Source of the DNA: Flavitalea plasmicola
Lineage (GTDB): Bacteria > Bacteroidota > Bacteroidia > Chitinophagales > Chitinophagaceae
Reading direction: 5' to 3'
Assembly (NCBI RefSeq): GCF_030546645.1
Contig: NZ_JAUOTO010000007.1
Location: 310,001 to 374,000, forward strand
Length of the DNA stretch: 64,000 nt
The stretch's first letter is position 1. Each line of letters starts with the position of its first letter. The notes below the pieces were generated by a model. It did not search any database. It worked only from the letters and a program-made list of their open reading frames with translations, and was not told the DNA's origin. The position numbers were made by a program, and so were the translations under genes. Positions 16,069-23,713 of the stretch are shown here, piece by piece.

Positions 16069-17610
16069 TTATTCAGCACCGTCGCTCGTCGCACGTTGGA
16101 CGGCGTAATTACCGACTTTTTGCCCTACCGTCAATCCCACTTCACAATCCACCTTGTAATGGATACCTCCGATAAACCTGGAATCAGCAGCTTCCTGCGC
16201 CATCGCCATGTAAGCGGAAGCCCTCTCCGGAACGATATGCCCCAATATGGTGGCAGCCGCACCGCTGAACATGGAATGTCCTGAAACATAGGACGGGAAA
16301 TTCGGCACCCCCGTCAGGGTCTTGATCTCTCCATTCAATTGTGAAGGACGGGGATTGAAATAAAAATATTTGATATCCCAGCAGACAATGCCGGCATCCA
16401 TCTCAGCGCAATTCAGCAGGGCAAGATTACGCGCCCACCTTACTTCGCTGTAATTCTTCTTGATAAAATCTTCGGTAGCAATGGCATTCCAATGGCCGGG
16501 AGGCGTAGAAGTGCCTACGCCGTCCGCCCAGAATTGCACGATCCTCATCTGGTCCCGGGTGGGGGATTTCACTTTGGCATACACCTCCGCCGTGGCCGAC
16601 TTCATATCGTCGCTGCTGGTGGAGGGAGGAGGTCCGGGACGGAGATTGACCATCGTAGCCGAGTCGAATAAAAAGCATTTCACCTTGCCGAACAATGGCA
16701 GCATGGGAGGGCGCGCCGGCGTTTCAAGGCTCAGCCAGGGTACCTGGCTCTTGGCTTCGGTCTGGGTCACCAGCCCGGCCCAGTCGGTAGGTGTTCCCAC
16801 CGCCTTACCTGCATTATCGCCCCTGGCACGCGTGATGAACATTTGCGCCACCTGCCGGCCCAATGCTTCTCCGGCAGTAATATCGCTACGGGTAGCAGCG
16901 CCCGATATGATCGCGGCCAATTCCGCTTCCTGCAGCTTCTGCTGGATGGTGCCAATCTCCCCTGGGAACAGCAGCTTCATCATCTCCGCCGTCACGCCGG
17001 CCAGCACCGCCGCCTCTGACGGATAGGAAGGCAGGGTAGTCTTCGTCACATACGCCTTGATCGTGGAATCCACCTTGTAAGGCGCCGGTCTGTTATAAAG
17101 CATTTTATAATGCCAGCAGGCCACCAGGGCGTCATACTGGGCTGCGCTGACATAGGCATAAGCCCTTCCCGCATAGGGTGGGTTGGAAAAAGGGAAGAAA
17201 GGATAGGCAAAAGGATTGGCGGAACTGGGAATGGGATAGGTTCCGTCAGGAAGCTGGTAAGGCGGAAGATTGTATTTCGCCACCAGTCCCCGCATCACCT
17301 CATTCCAGCGCAGGACAGCGCCGGCGCTCCAGTACTTGATGGCAGCTGCCTGGGCGCTGGTCATGTTCCTCTGGTAGCCTTTTAGCTCCAGCATGTCGGC
17401 CGTATAGGCCGTCGAGTTGGTAGCGGCAGGGGCCGCCACGGCAAAAGAGTCCGCACGGGAAAGCAAAATGGTCTTCCAGGTGCCGGCATTCACATCCTGG
17501 TCGGCAGGGTTCAGGGCTGGCAGATCGGCTGTCCTGTTCGAGACATCCTTGTTACAGGCCGCAGTTGCCAGCAGGAGAGCGAGTGCGGGGAAAAATATCT
17601 TGTTACGCAT
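16069..17610 (-). CDS. Vanadium-dependent haloperoxidase / PAP2-superfamily lipoprotein (first of two)
   Basis: A 513-aa protein with lipoprotein signal (LLATAAC, Cys19). The C-terminal half has the complete haloperoxidase/acid-phosphatase triad: K414-x6-RP (KYFYFNPRP), PSYVSGHS (439-446) with the catalytic His, and SRFIGGIHYKVD (477-488) with the vanadate-ligand His and Asp. Residues about 158-262 look like a degenerate duplicate (KMLYNRPAP, LPSYPSEAAV, RSDITAGEALGRQVAQ), the two-bundle arrangement known in this family. Whether it binds vanadate or acts as a phosphatase cannot be told. It is last in a four-gene minus-strand cluster, 2 bp after a barrel gene. Confidence 0.85.
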   Translation of the reverse strand: MRNKIFFPALALLLATAACNKDVSNRTADLPALNPADQDVNAGTWKTILLSRADSFAVAAPAATNSTAYTADMLELKGYQRNMTSAQAAAIKYWSAGAVLRWNEVMRGLVAKYNLPPYQLPDGTYPIPSSANPFAYPFFPFSNPPYAGRAYAYVSAAQYDALVACWHYKMLYNRPAPYKVDSTIKAYVTKTTLPSYPSEAAVLAGVTAEMMKLLFPGEIGTIQQKLQEAELAAIISGAATRSDITAGEALGRQVAQMFITRARGDNAGKAVGTPTDWAGLVTQTEAKSQVPWLSLETPARPPMLPLFGKVKCFLFDSATMVNLRPGPPPSTSSDDMKSATAEVYAKVKSPTRDQMRIVQFWADGVGTSTPPGHWNAIATEDFIKKNYSEVRWARNLALLNCAEMDAGIVCWDIKYFYFNPRPSQLNGEIKTLTGVPNFPSYVSGHSMFSGAAATILGHIVPERASAYMAMAQEAADSRFIGGIHYKVDCEVGLTVGQKVGNYAVQRATSDGAE

Positions 17611-17612
17611 AG

Positions 17613-18551
17613 TTATTTCTTTTTCTTTTTACACGAAAAATCCAGGATATAAAAGACGCCGGCATCATAGGAAGTAGCCTGCCCGACATTTCGTCCGGCC
17701 ACCGTATAGCTGCCCCCTCCCGTCAGGGAAAGTCCTGCCACCCGCTTGAAATTATATTTAAAATGAGCGCCCGCCATGGTAGCATTCATCTTATTGCTGG
17801 GGAATGGCATGTCATTCTTCCTGATATCGAATCCGCCGATGGTGGTCATTTTAGTGGCCACGGCTTCAAGGATCCAGCGCTCGCTGCGGTAGCCCGCCCT
17901 GACATTGAAAAGCGTCATGTTCGGCATCTCCACTTCATTGGTGAAATGCATTTCCGTCGTGTAATAGGAAGGCCGGTCGATCTTTATATTGTCACGCCAG
18001 GTATACGAGCCTGACAAGGTAGTAAAGAACTTTCCCAGCTGGTAATCCAGCATCAGCCTGCCCGAAAGCGTCTTGCTGTGCAATCCGATGGCAAGGGGAA
18101 GATAGTCGGCAATATAATTGGTCAGGGGAACAGATCCCCCACCCAGCGCATACACGGACAGCACGCCACTGCCGATGTTCTGCTCCACGGCCAGCCATTT
18201 CAGCCAGAGGGTAAGATCCTGGACGCCATGCTGGTCATGCAGCGTGCCCGCCGTAACATGCGTCCATACATACGGCGCATTGATCAGTACGTTGAATTTT
18301 TTGCTGACGCCATAAGTGCCCATCAGCCCGATCATCTGGGTGGACATGGTCCCGATATTCTGGTTATTGCGCTTGAACGTGCCTTCCCAATAATGGTCCC
18401 AGCTGCTGTGCATATAGGTGGCGCCGACACAAAAATTATTCTTCGTCATCATGATAGCGTCCTCGTCTGTCTGCGCGCTTGCATCCGGCGCATAGAAGAC
18501 CAGCAGGGTCAGCATCGCCGGGTAAAATTTTTTAAAATGTTTCCACTTCAT
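17613..18551 (-). CDS. Outer-membrane beta-barrel protein (transporter-like)
   Basis: A 312-aa protein with signal peptide (MLTLLVFYAPDASAQ) and alternating amphipathic strands ending DAGVFYILDFSCKKKKK. Features such as YGVSKKFNVLINAPYVWTHV and GVQDLTLWLKW resemble the transporter-type barrels annotated as phenol meta-pathway (MetA) proteins. The Lys-rich tail after the last strand is unusual for a barrel, which normally ends in an aromatic residue. It is 2 bp before the first haloperoxidase-like gene and 51 bp after another barrel, suggesting that the four genes are expressed together. Confidence 0.75.
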   Translation of the reverse strand: MKWKHFKKFYPAMLTLLVFYAPDASAQTDEDAIMMTKNNFCVGATYMHSSWDHYWEGTFKRNNQNIGTMSTQMIGLMGTYGVSKKFNVLINAPYVWTHVTAGTLHDQHGVQDLTLWLKWLAVEQNIGSGVLSVYALGGGSVPLTNYIADYLPLAIGLHSKTLSGRLMLDYQLGKFFTTLSGSYTWRDNIKIDRPSYYTTEMHFTNEVEMPNMTLFNVRAGYRSERWILEAVATKMTTIGGFDIRKNDMPFPSNKMNATMAGAHFKYNFKRVAGLSLTGGGSYTVAGRNVGQATSYDAGVFYILDFSCKKKKK

Positions 18552-18602
18552 ACTAATTAGCAGTTTTGGTGTTTAATTGAATCAAGCAAAAAGTACCTGT
18601 TA

Positions 18603-19715
18603 TTATAATTTAAAGCTGACGCCGAGATTGATCACATAGTCGGCAAAGGCAGCATCTCCCTGTACATGTTTGTTATACGTTACAGAATTTTCCTTGTCCG
18701 TATTGCTTTGGGTCCTGTTACGAACAAAGGCAACGGGAACGGACAAATACAGGCTGGTGGACCTCATCCTGTAGGTAAGCGCTGGCTCTACCGACCAGAT
18801 ATAGCCGGGACGGCGGAAATCCCCGCTGCCGCCGACGAGGTCATTCACCGGTATCCCTTCCAGTCTTACGCCGGCAGCAAAGGTTAACCCATGGACCCTG
18901 GGAATATTATAGCTGAATCCGGCACGGAACATATACTGATCGGGAACGCTGCAGATAGCCTCGTTGGCCAGCGTAGGCGACAGCGTCTCACGATAGGTAC
19001 GGGTACCATTCTGCTCCCGCGGATTGATCAGGTAATAGGCATTGCCATACACGCCAAACCGGGGAGAGAAATTATAAAAGGCGTTCACCTCCGTCGTAAA
19101 GCCTGTGCCGCCATCGCCCAGCTGGATGGATTGATCCACGGTCCGCAGCTCCTTCGTACCTCCAGGCCCTACATTATACCAATAGTCCTTGTAATTGTAA
19201 TCCCCTGTAGGCAGCTTGATGCCCAGACCGAGCTGAATATTCCCGCGGGTGCTTATCTTGGGGTTCAGCAGCCAGCGATAGACAGCCAGCCGGATGTCGC
19301 CGACCCCGAATGAATGGGTGCTATGCCGCTCGTTATAGTTATTGACGCCGTTCACCAGCCCATGCTCGTATAACGAAGAACGGGCGTTGGACAGAATTGG
19401 CACATCTACCATGTAAGACCACCGGTCGTTAACGATCCTTGTCAGCGTCAGATCAAGGCTGAATTGGTGATTGATCACTTCATTGCCCAGCTTCTGACGG
19501 TCCTTGTTCTCAACAGTTCCCGAAAAGTGACGGAAGGATTTAAAATAGCGGCCACTAGCGCTGAACTGCCAGCCACTCTCGTCGGTGCTATCGGGATGCG
19601 ACAGCATACAAGTGCCGCCGGCGCTTTTGATGGCTACACATCCCTGCGCTCGCGTCTTTTCAGCAGCCACCATCATTAACAGCACACTCAGCATCGATAA
19701 AACGATCTTTCTCAT
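18603..19715 (-). CDS. Outer-membrane beta-barrel protein
   Basis: A 370-aa protein with signal peptide (MRKIVLSMLSVLLMMVAAEKTRAQ). The barrel strands include WQFSASGRYFKSFRHFSG, RWSYMVDVPILSNAR and FGVGDIRLAVYRWLL, and it ends YVINLGVSFKL, a terminal strand with aromatic/aliphatic alternation. It is similar in kind to the barrel at 17613-18551. Its ATG overlaps the stop of the second haloperoxidase-like gene by 4 nt, so the enzyme and the barrel are translationally coupled. The cargo is unknown. Confidence 0.75.
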   Translation of the reverse strand: MRKIVLSMLSVLLMMVAAEKTRAQGCVAIKSAGGTCMLSHPDSTDESGWQFSASGRYFKSFRHFSGTVENKDRQKLGNEVINHQFSLDLTLTRIVNDRWSYMVDVPILSNARSSLYEHGLVNGVNNYNERHSTHSFGVGDIRLAVYRWLLNPKISTRGNIQLGLGIKLPTGDYNYKDYWYNVGPGGTKELRTVDQSIQLGDGGTGFTTEVNAFYNFSPRFGVYGNAYYLINPREQNGTRTYRETLSPTLANEAICSVPDQYMFRAGFSYNIPRVHGLTFAAGVRLEGIPVNDLVGGSGDFRRPGYIWSVEPALTYRMRSTSLYLSVPVAFVRNRTQSNTDKENSVTYNKHVQGDAAFADYVINLGVSFKL

Positions 19716-21076
19716 TTTTGTAGTAGTTTTTGGTTTGTATATGTAACGTCGTTCTTTTTCATTTTTAATTTATTCACCACCCATTCTCCTATTTTCCTTC
19801 CCTGCTCGGTACTGACGATGCAGGAATGGTGAAAATGGATGCCTCCATAGTACCGCGCCCAGTTGTTCTCTTCGGCTGCGGCCCGGAAGGAAGGGAAGGT
19901 GCGGTTTTTAATGCCGAACTCCAGCTCCGTGGTATCCGTATAGCTGAAGTTGTCCCCGAACATGCTGGTAAGCGTCTCGGCCGCGGCAGCCGAGCAGGTG
20001 GAATGCCCGCAGGTGTATTCCGGGAAAGGAGGCGTCTGTAAGTGGGGACGCCAGTTCGGATCGATATATTTGTTGATCACCGTCTCCGGCCGTGCAGTGT
20101 TGTGCCGGTATTTCTCATCCCAGCATTCTATAAATGCGTCGAAAAGGGCGATGGTGGTTTTTGCATAAGCACAGACCGTGGTCGGGAAATCGGCATTCGC
20201 TTTTTTGGCGGCAATACCGACGATGCTCATCCAATGTCCCGGAGGAGAAAATTTCTTGGTGCCGAACATAAGATGACCGGACACGTTCAGCTTAAAGGGA
20301 TTGTCATCCCAGAAATCGGCAATATGCGCCTGCTCTTCCGTCAGGCTGTCCACTGCATTCTTTATGCTTATCACTTCTTTGTAATAGTCGCTGTTCTTAT
20401 TTGTCACGTCGAATTTATAAGGCGGGGGCGGCGTGAACTGAGAAGCGCTTTCCATCACGACAGGACGGATCGTGTTCCAATGCGGTTCCATGGCGGATGC
20501 ATAGGCAGGGGGGGTAGGCACCCAGCGTCCGGGTGAATCCATAACGGTATATTCCGGGGCGCCCCGCGTCTGCAGGTAATTGTCTTTTTTGCTCCACTTC
20601 ATAATGACGGCAGATACCGTATCGGCATAGGCAATGGAGTTCGCAAACATATTCTCAGGCATGCCATGATCCGTTGCCAGCTTTTTCAGACTATCCACAT
20701 AGCCTTTCATGCTTCCCGCGGGAAACGTCACGGCTTCCCCCAGCTTGCAGAAAGCCAGCAGAGCGGCGAATTCAACTTCCACCGGCTTGCCTGCGACAGG
20801 CTTGGGCAGGGGCGTCAACCCATTGACCTGGCCGGCCAGTGAAAAATATTGGTCCGGATAGCCGCCCGCTATCACCTCATAGGCCGCGACAGTGGCGTAG
20901 AGATAATTCCGGGAAGCAATGATCGGTGGAAAATTATTACCCATCACCACCGTGTTCAATTCGTAGACAGTAGCGCAATACAGGTTAGGATCCTTAAAGA
21001 CCTTGTCATAATCCTTCTTCCTATTACATGCTACCAGGCCTGCCAGGATACAGGCGATCACCAGGGATCTATACAT
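19712..21076 (-). CDS. Vanadium-dependent haloperoxidase / PAP2-like lipoprotein with altered motifs (second of two)
   Basis: A 454-aa lipoprotein (LAGLVAC, Cys17). The three phosphate/vanadate motifs are in order but not canonical: KYRHNTARP (322-330) is intact, PEYTCGHS (352-359) has Cys instead of Ser before GH, and ARYYGGIHFHHSC (407-419) ends in Ser where Asp is usual. Both catalytic His positions (358 and 414) are kept. It opens the four-gene cluster and shares a 4-nt overlap with a barrel gene. The motif changes may alter anion or metal binding. The family is reasonably sure; activity is not. Confidence 0.8.
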   Translation of the reverse strand: MYRSLVIACILAGLVACNRKKDYDKVFKDPNLYCATVYELNTVVMGNNFPPIIASRNYLYATVAAYEVIAGGYPDQYFSLAGQVNGLTPLPKPVAGKPVEVEFAALLAFCKLGEAVTFPAGSMKGYVDSLKKLATDHGMPENMFANSIAYADTVSAVIMKWSKKDNYLQTRGAPEYTVMDSPGRWVPTPPAYASAMEPHWNTIRPVVMESASQFTPPPPYKFDVTNKNSDYYKEVISIKNAVDSLTEEQAHIADFWDDNPFKLNVSGHLMFGTKKFSPPGHWMSIVGIAAKKANADFPTTVCAYAKTTIALFDAFIECWDEKYRHNTARPETVINKYIDPNWRPHLQTPPFPEYTCGHSTCSAAAAETLTSMFGDNFSYTDTTELEFGIKNRTFPSFRAAAEENNWARYYGGIHFHHSCIVSTEQGRKIGEWVVNKLKMKKNDVTYTNQKLLQK

Positions 21077-21189
21077 ACTTTGTTTTTAATACAGGGAGAC
21101 CATCGACGCACAGCATCCGGCATATGATCCGGACAAACAGCAACGACGCCGCTGCTCACGGAGTTACGAATGCGCTGTGCAAGGCATAA

Positions 21190-21759
21190 TTAGCAGGAAA
21201 AGAAGTCTGGTGGCTGCTCCACCGTAAAATGATAGGAGGTAGAGAGGGAAGGCGCCCCGGCCCGCATCTCGGGCGAGTGGATGACAGCGCAAGGCTGGCC
21301 CATGGTCAGGCAAGGCACCATATCATAATCTGTTGGGGAAAAACCTTTCGGGGCAGCATGACCATCGGACTTTTTGCTCTGTCCGTTATGCTGCTGAATA
21401 TCGTTCACCAGCTGGAAGAACTGGTTGCGTGCGGTCTGCAGCCGCATCGCCGTATGGTTGGGAATGCACAGCAGCTCGATCGAGTCATTGAACAGCCGGC
21501 GCTTGACATATTTATACTGTATGCCACCGACCTCGATCTGGCCATCCACCCGTTCGAATTGAGTAGTACTATTGTAATAGGAGAGGTGCGAAGAAGGGAC
21601 CTTAATAGAAATGAGCTGGGACTCGTCATAACGATCCACGTCCAGGCTTGCTTCCAGCCGCCGGTCAGCCCTGTTCTCCAAATAGAAGGACAACAACTTG
21701 TAACCGTACCAGTTGAAAACCAAAATCCCCATTAGCAGTATAGCAGCAACCTTCTTCAT
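21190..21759 (-). CDS. Hypothetical membrane-anchored protein
   Basis: A 189-aa protein with an N-terminal membrane anchor (AAILLMGILVFNWYGYKLL), then a soluble, mostly strand domain (LISIKVPSSHLSYYNSTTQFERVDGQIEVGG) and a basic linker ending in FFSC. The MKK start and single helix suggest an inner-membrane protein facing the periplasm. It lies 113 bp upstream of the haloperoxidase cluster on the same strand and may be its first gene. No family recognised. Confidence 0.6.
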   Translation of the reverse strand: MKKVAAILLMGILVFNWYGYKLLSFYLENRADRRLEASLDVDRYDESQLISIKVPSSHLSYYNSTTQFERVDGQIEVGGIQYKYVKRRLFNDSIELLCIPNHTAMRLQTARNQFFQLVNDIQQHNGQSKKSDGHAAPKGFSPTDYDMVPCLTMGQPCAVIHSPEMRAGAPSLSTSYHFTVEQPPDFFSC

Positions 21760-21993
21760 GTATACTTTACGCAGCTCAAATTAGGGATTTTTGTTAATTG
21801 AACAAGGATTTTTTAGGGTATATGAAGGAGTCTTTAAAGACTTGGTTTTGAAAAACCCTTATCTGTTTCTGTTTATTTTTATTTTTTAATCAAATATTTA
21901 CAAACACAACATAATGATTATCAACTAATTAAAAGCTTTCATTTTGGGTTTTGTTGTGTTTTGTTGTGTTTTTCTGGTCTTATTTCACATACT
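21760..21993. other. AT-rich spacer with a 10-bp tandem repeat
   Basis: A 234-bp stretch far richer in A and T than the genes on its left. It contains TTGTTGTGTT twice in tandem (21951-21970). No ORF of note. It marks the left flank of the AT-rich AlbA_2 gene and may include its terminator region. No inverted-repeat ends or target duplication could be matched to the right flank. Confidence 0.5.
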
Positions 21994-23631
21994 TTAGAAA
22001 TTAAGCGTGTAGGTTCTGAATTTTTTGCTGCCATTGGGCATTACTTTACCTTCCGAAATAAGAGAATTTAACTGCTCTCTCAATTTTCCGGCTCGAATTT
22101 CTCGTCCTATCCTTTCATGTATGTCCGACAAAGAACTAGCAGAGTAAACACCCAAATCCTGGATAATAAGCTCCTTTAATCTATAATCTTCAATCTTTCT
22201 CAAATTGGTCTTACCCTTAAAGTTTGACTTTTTTAAGAAATCCGGATTTATAAAGTATTCAGCACCCTTGGTTTTGCCTCTGGACTTAATAAGTCCCAGA
22301 CCAGGCAACCGACCTAACCAGTCTCTAATTGCATTTTGCTGTTGAAGGTTAAGGATCTTAGAAAACTCAATGGCAGAAAGTGAAGTGTGCTGGGCAATAA
22401 GCCCTAAACAAATTATTTCCTTCTGCCTGAGTTGGTATTCATCATTCGCACGACTTATCAGCGTTATTACCTCATTTTTTGTGACTCGTTTTTTTATAGT
22501 CACGGTTACTCTGTCATGCCCCTCAGTGGGCACCGGAACTTCCTTACCATTAGAGAGCAATATTTCATACATTTTGTCAAAACCGGTGCCTTCTCGTTCC
22601 ATTAACTTCAAATCATAAAAAACCTTCGCTAAATGGTCATTGCGTCTCACTGTTTTATGAAGGATATTAATTGGAGTAACTCCGGTCGGTAACAACCCAG
22701 GATTATGAACCTCCAGGCGATCAGGGTATAGATTTATGAAAACATCCCCTCTGGTTGTATATGGCCTGTGAACTAAAGCGTTGGCAATTAGCTCTCTGAT
22801 CACTTCTTCTTCATAACTTGGTACAAATTTCCGGAAAATCCCGTCGGAAACTTCAATTCCTTCTTTCCAATCCGGTATTTGCGACCAAACAGCTTCAATC
22901 ATTTCTTTGGGATTTAAAGAATAATCATCCCATACAATTTTGTTAATTCGATTCGCATTTTCATCATATTTTAAAAATTGAATAACAGGTGCATATAATA
23001 ACTTAGCTCTATCTGTTCTTTTACCAATCCATAACACTCCCAGGTTAGTTAAATGCTTACCTTCTGCCATAAAATAGTAGTCAAGTAATTCATTAGCCGT
23101 TTTCTCCCTGACAAATGAAGAAACTCTACTTGAGGCCTTTATATCTTCAACAAATTGTTGCAATTTTTGAGCATCAACATCTGTCCTGTTGACATTTGAA
23201 ACCTTCTTTGTCTCCCAGACAAATGCAGGTTTGTCCGTAAGCAGCCGCATCACATCCTCTGGTTGTAATGGAGTGCATTTGTCTGAAACCCGATAGTAAT
23301 ACCGCCCATCAGTCGTGCTGGCAATTGTGGAGAGACTCTGTAAGATTTTAAGCTCAATAAATTGGCCACCATTTTTTGCTATTAATATTTCCGCATGAGT
23401 AGCCACATTGATCGTAAGTTCTGCAATTCTTTTCCGAAGTTTGGCGGGTAAATTTTCATCTATTTTCTGATCGGGTGAAGGAACATCCATATCATCCTCA
23501 ATACCGATGTATATACTTCCCCCTTTTGCGTTGGCAAAGCATACACAGTCCTTTGCCAGTTCGCTCCACTCCGCAGTAGAACCGATCACAGTACGTAATG
23601 ACTTTTTATCTATGTATTCTGACTCTTTCAT
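21994..23631 (-). CDS. AlbA_2-domain ATP-binding protein (putative transcriptional regulator/helicase-related), AT-rich
   Basis: A 545-aa protein. The N-terminal AlbA_2 (Schlafen-like) domain has CVCFANAKGGSIYIGIEDDM (residues about 29-48). The central ATPase-like region typical of this family has REIIANALVHR-type text (REL IANALVHRPY) and LPTGVTPINILHKTVRRND. The C-terminal half looks like winged-helix DNA-binding segments (IEFSKILNLQQQNAIRDWLGRLPGLG). Such proteins occur in mobile and defence contexts, but also as chromosomal regulators. Its codon and base use is much more AT-rich than the neighbours, suggesting acquisition. A 10-bp inverted repeat sits just upstream. Confidence 0.8.
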   Translation of the reverse strand: MKESEYIDKKSLRTVIGSTAEWSELAKDCVCFANAKGGSIYIGIEDDMDVPSPDQKIDENLPAKLRKRIAELTINVATHAEILIAKNGGQFIELKILQSLSTIASTTDGRYYYRVSDKCTPLQPEDVMRLLTDKPAFVWETKKVSNVNRTDVDAQKLQQFVEDIKASSRVSSFVREKTANELLDYYFMAEGKHLTNLGVLWIGKRTDRAKLLYAPVIQFLKYDENANRINKIVWDDYSLNPKEMIEAVWSQIPDWKEGIEVSDGIFRKFVPSYEEEVIRELIANALVHRPYTTRGDVFINLYPDRLEVHNPGLLPTGVTPINILHKTVRRNDHLAKVFYDLKLMEREGTGFDKMYEILLSNGKEVPVPTEGHDRVTVTIKKRVTKNEVITLISRANDEYQLRQKEIICLGLIAQHTSLSAIEFSKILNLQQQNAIRDWLGRLPGLGLIKSRGKTKGAEYFINPDFLKKSNFKGKTNLRKIEDYRLKELIIQDLGVYSASSLSDIHERIGREIRAGKLREQLNSLISEGKVMPNGSKKFRTYTLNF

Positions 23632-23651
23632 TAAATAAAATTACTTCATTT

Positions 23652-23677
23652 AAAAAACTAATGACTGTTAGTTTTTT
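23652..23677. promoter_or_regulatory. 10-bp inverted repeat between divergent AlbA_2 and icmF genes
   Basis: AAAAAACTAA (23652-23661) and TTAGTTTTTT (23668-23677) are perfect inverted arms around TGACTG. The site lies 20 bp upstream of the AlbA_2 ATG and immediately left of the TAATTTTG box of icmF, so a bound protein could block both promoters. It resembles an autoregulatory operator. It is not a terminator for either gene, because both are transcribed away from it. Confidence 0.6.
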
Positions 23678-23682
23678 TGATT

Positions 23683-23690
23683 TAATTTTG
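23683..23690 (+). promoter_or_regulatory. -7 box TAATTTTG for icmF
   Basis: This TAnnTTTG match ends 23 bp before the icmF ATG. The inverted repeat at 23652-23677 occupies the -33 region. Confidence 0.45.
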
Positions 23691-23713
23691 TTGACGCTCC
23701 AAACATTAACACC

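Noticed and set aside
21760-23700. AlbA_2 region as a complete mobile element
   Set aside because: No transposase, integrase, terminal inverted repeats or target duplication could be found; only its composition and gene type suggest transfer.
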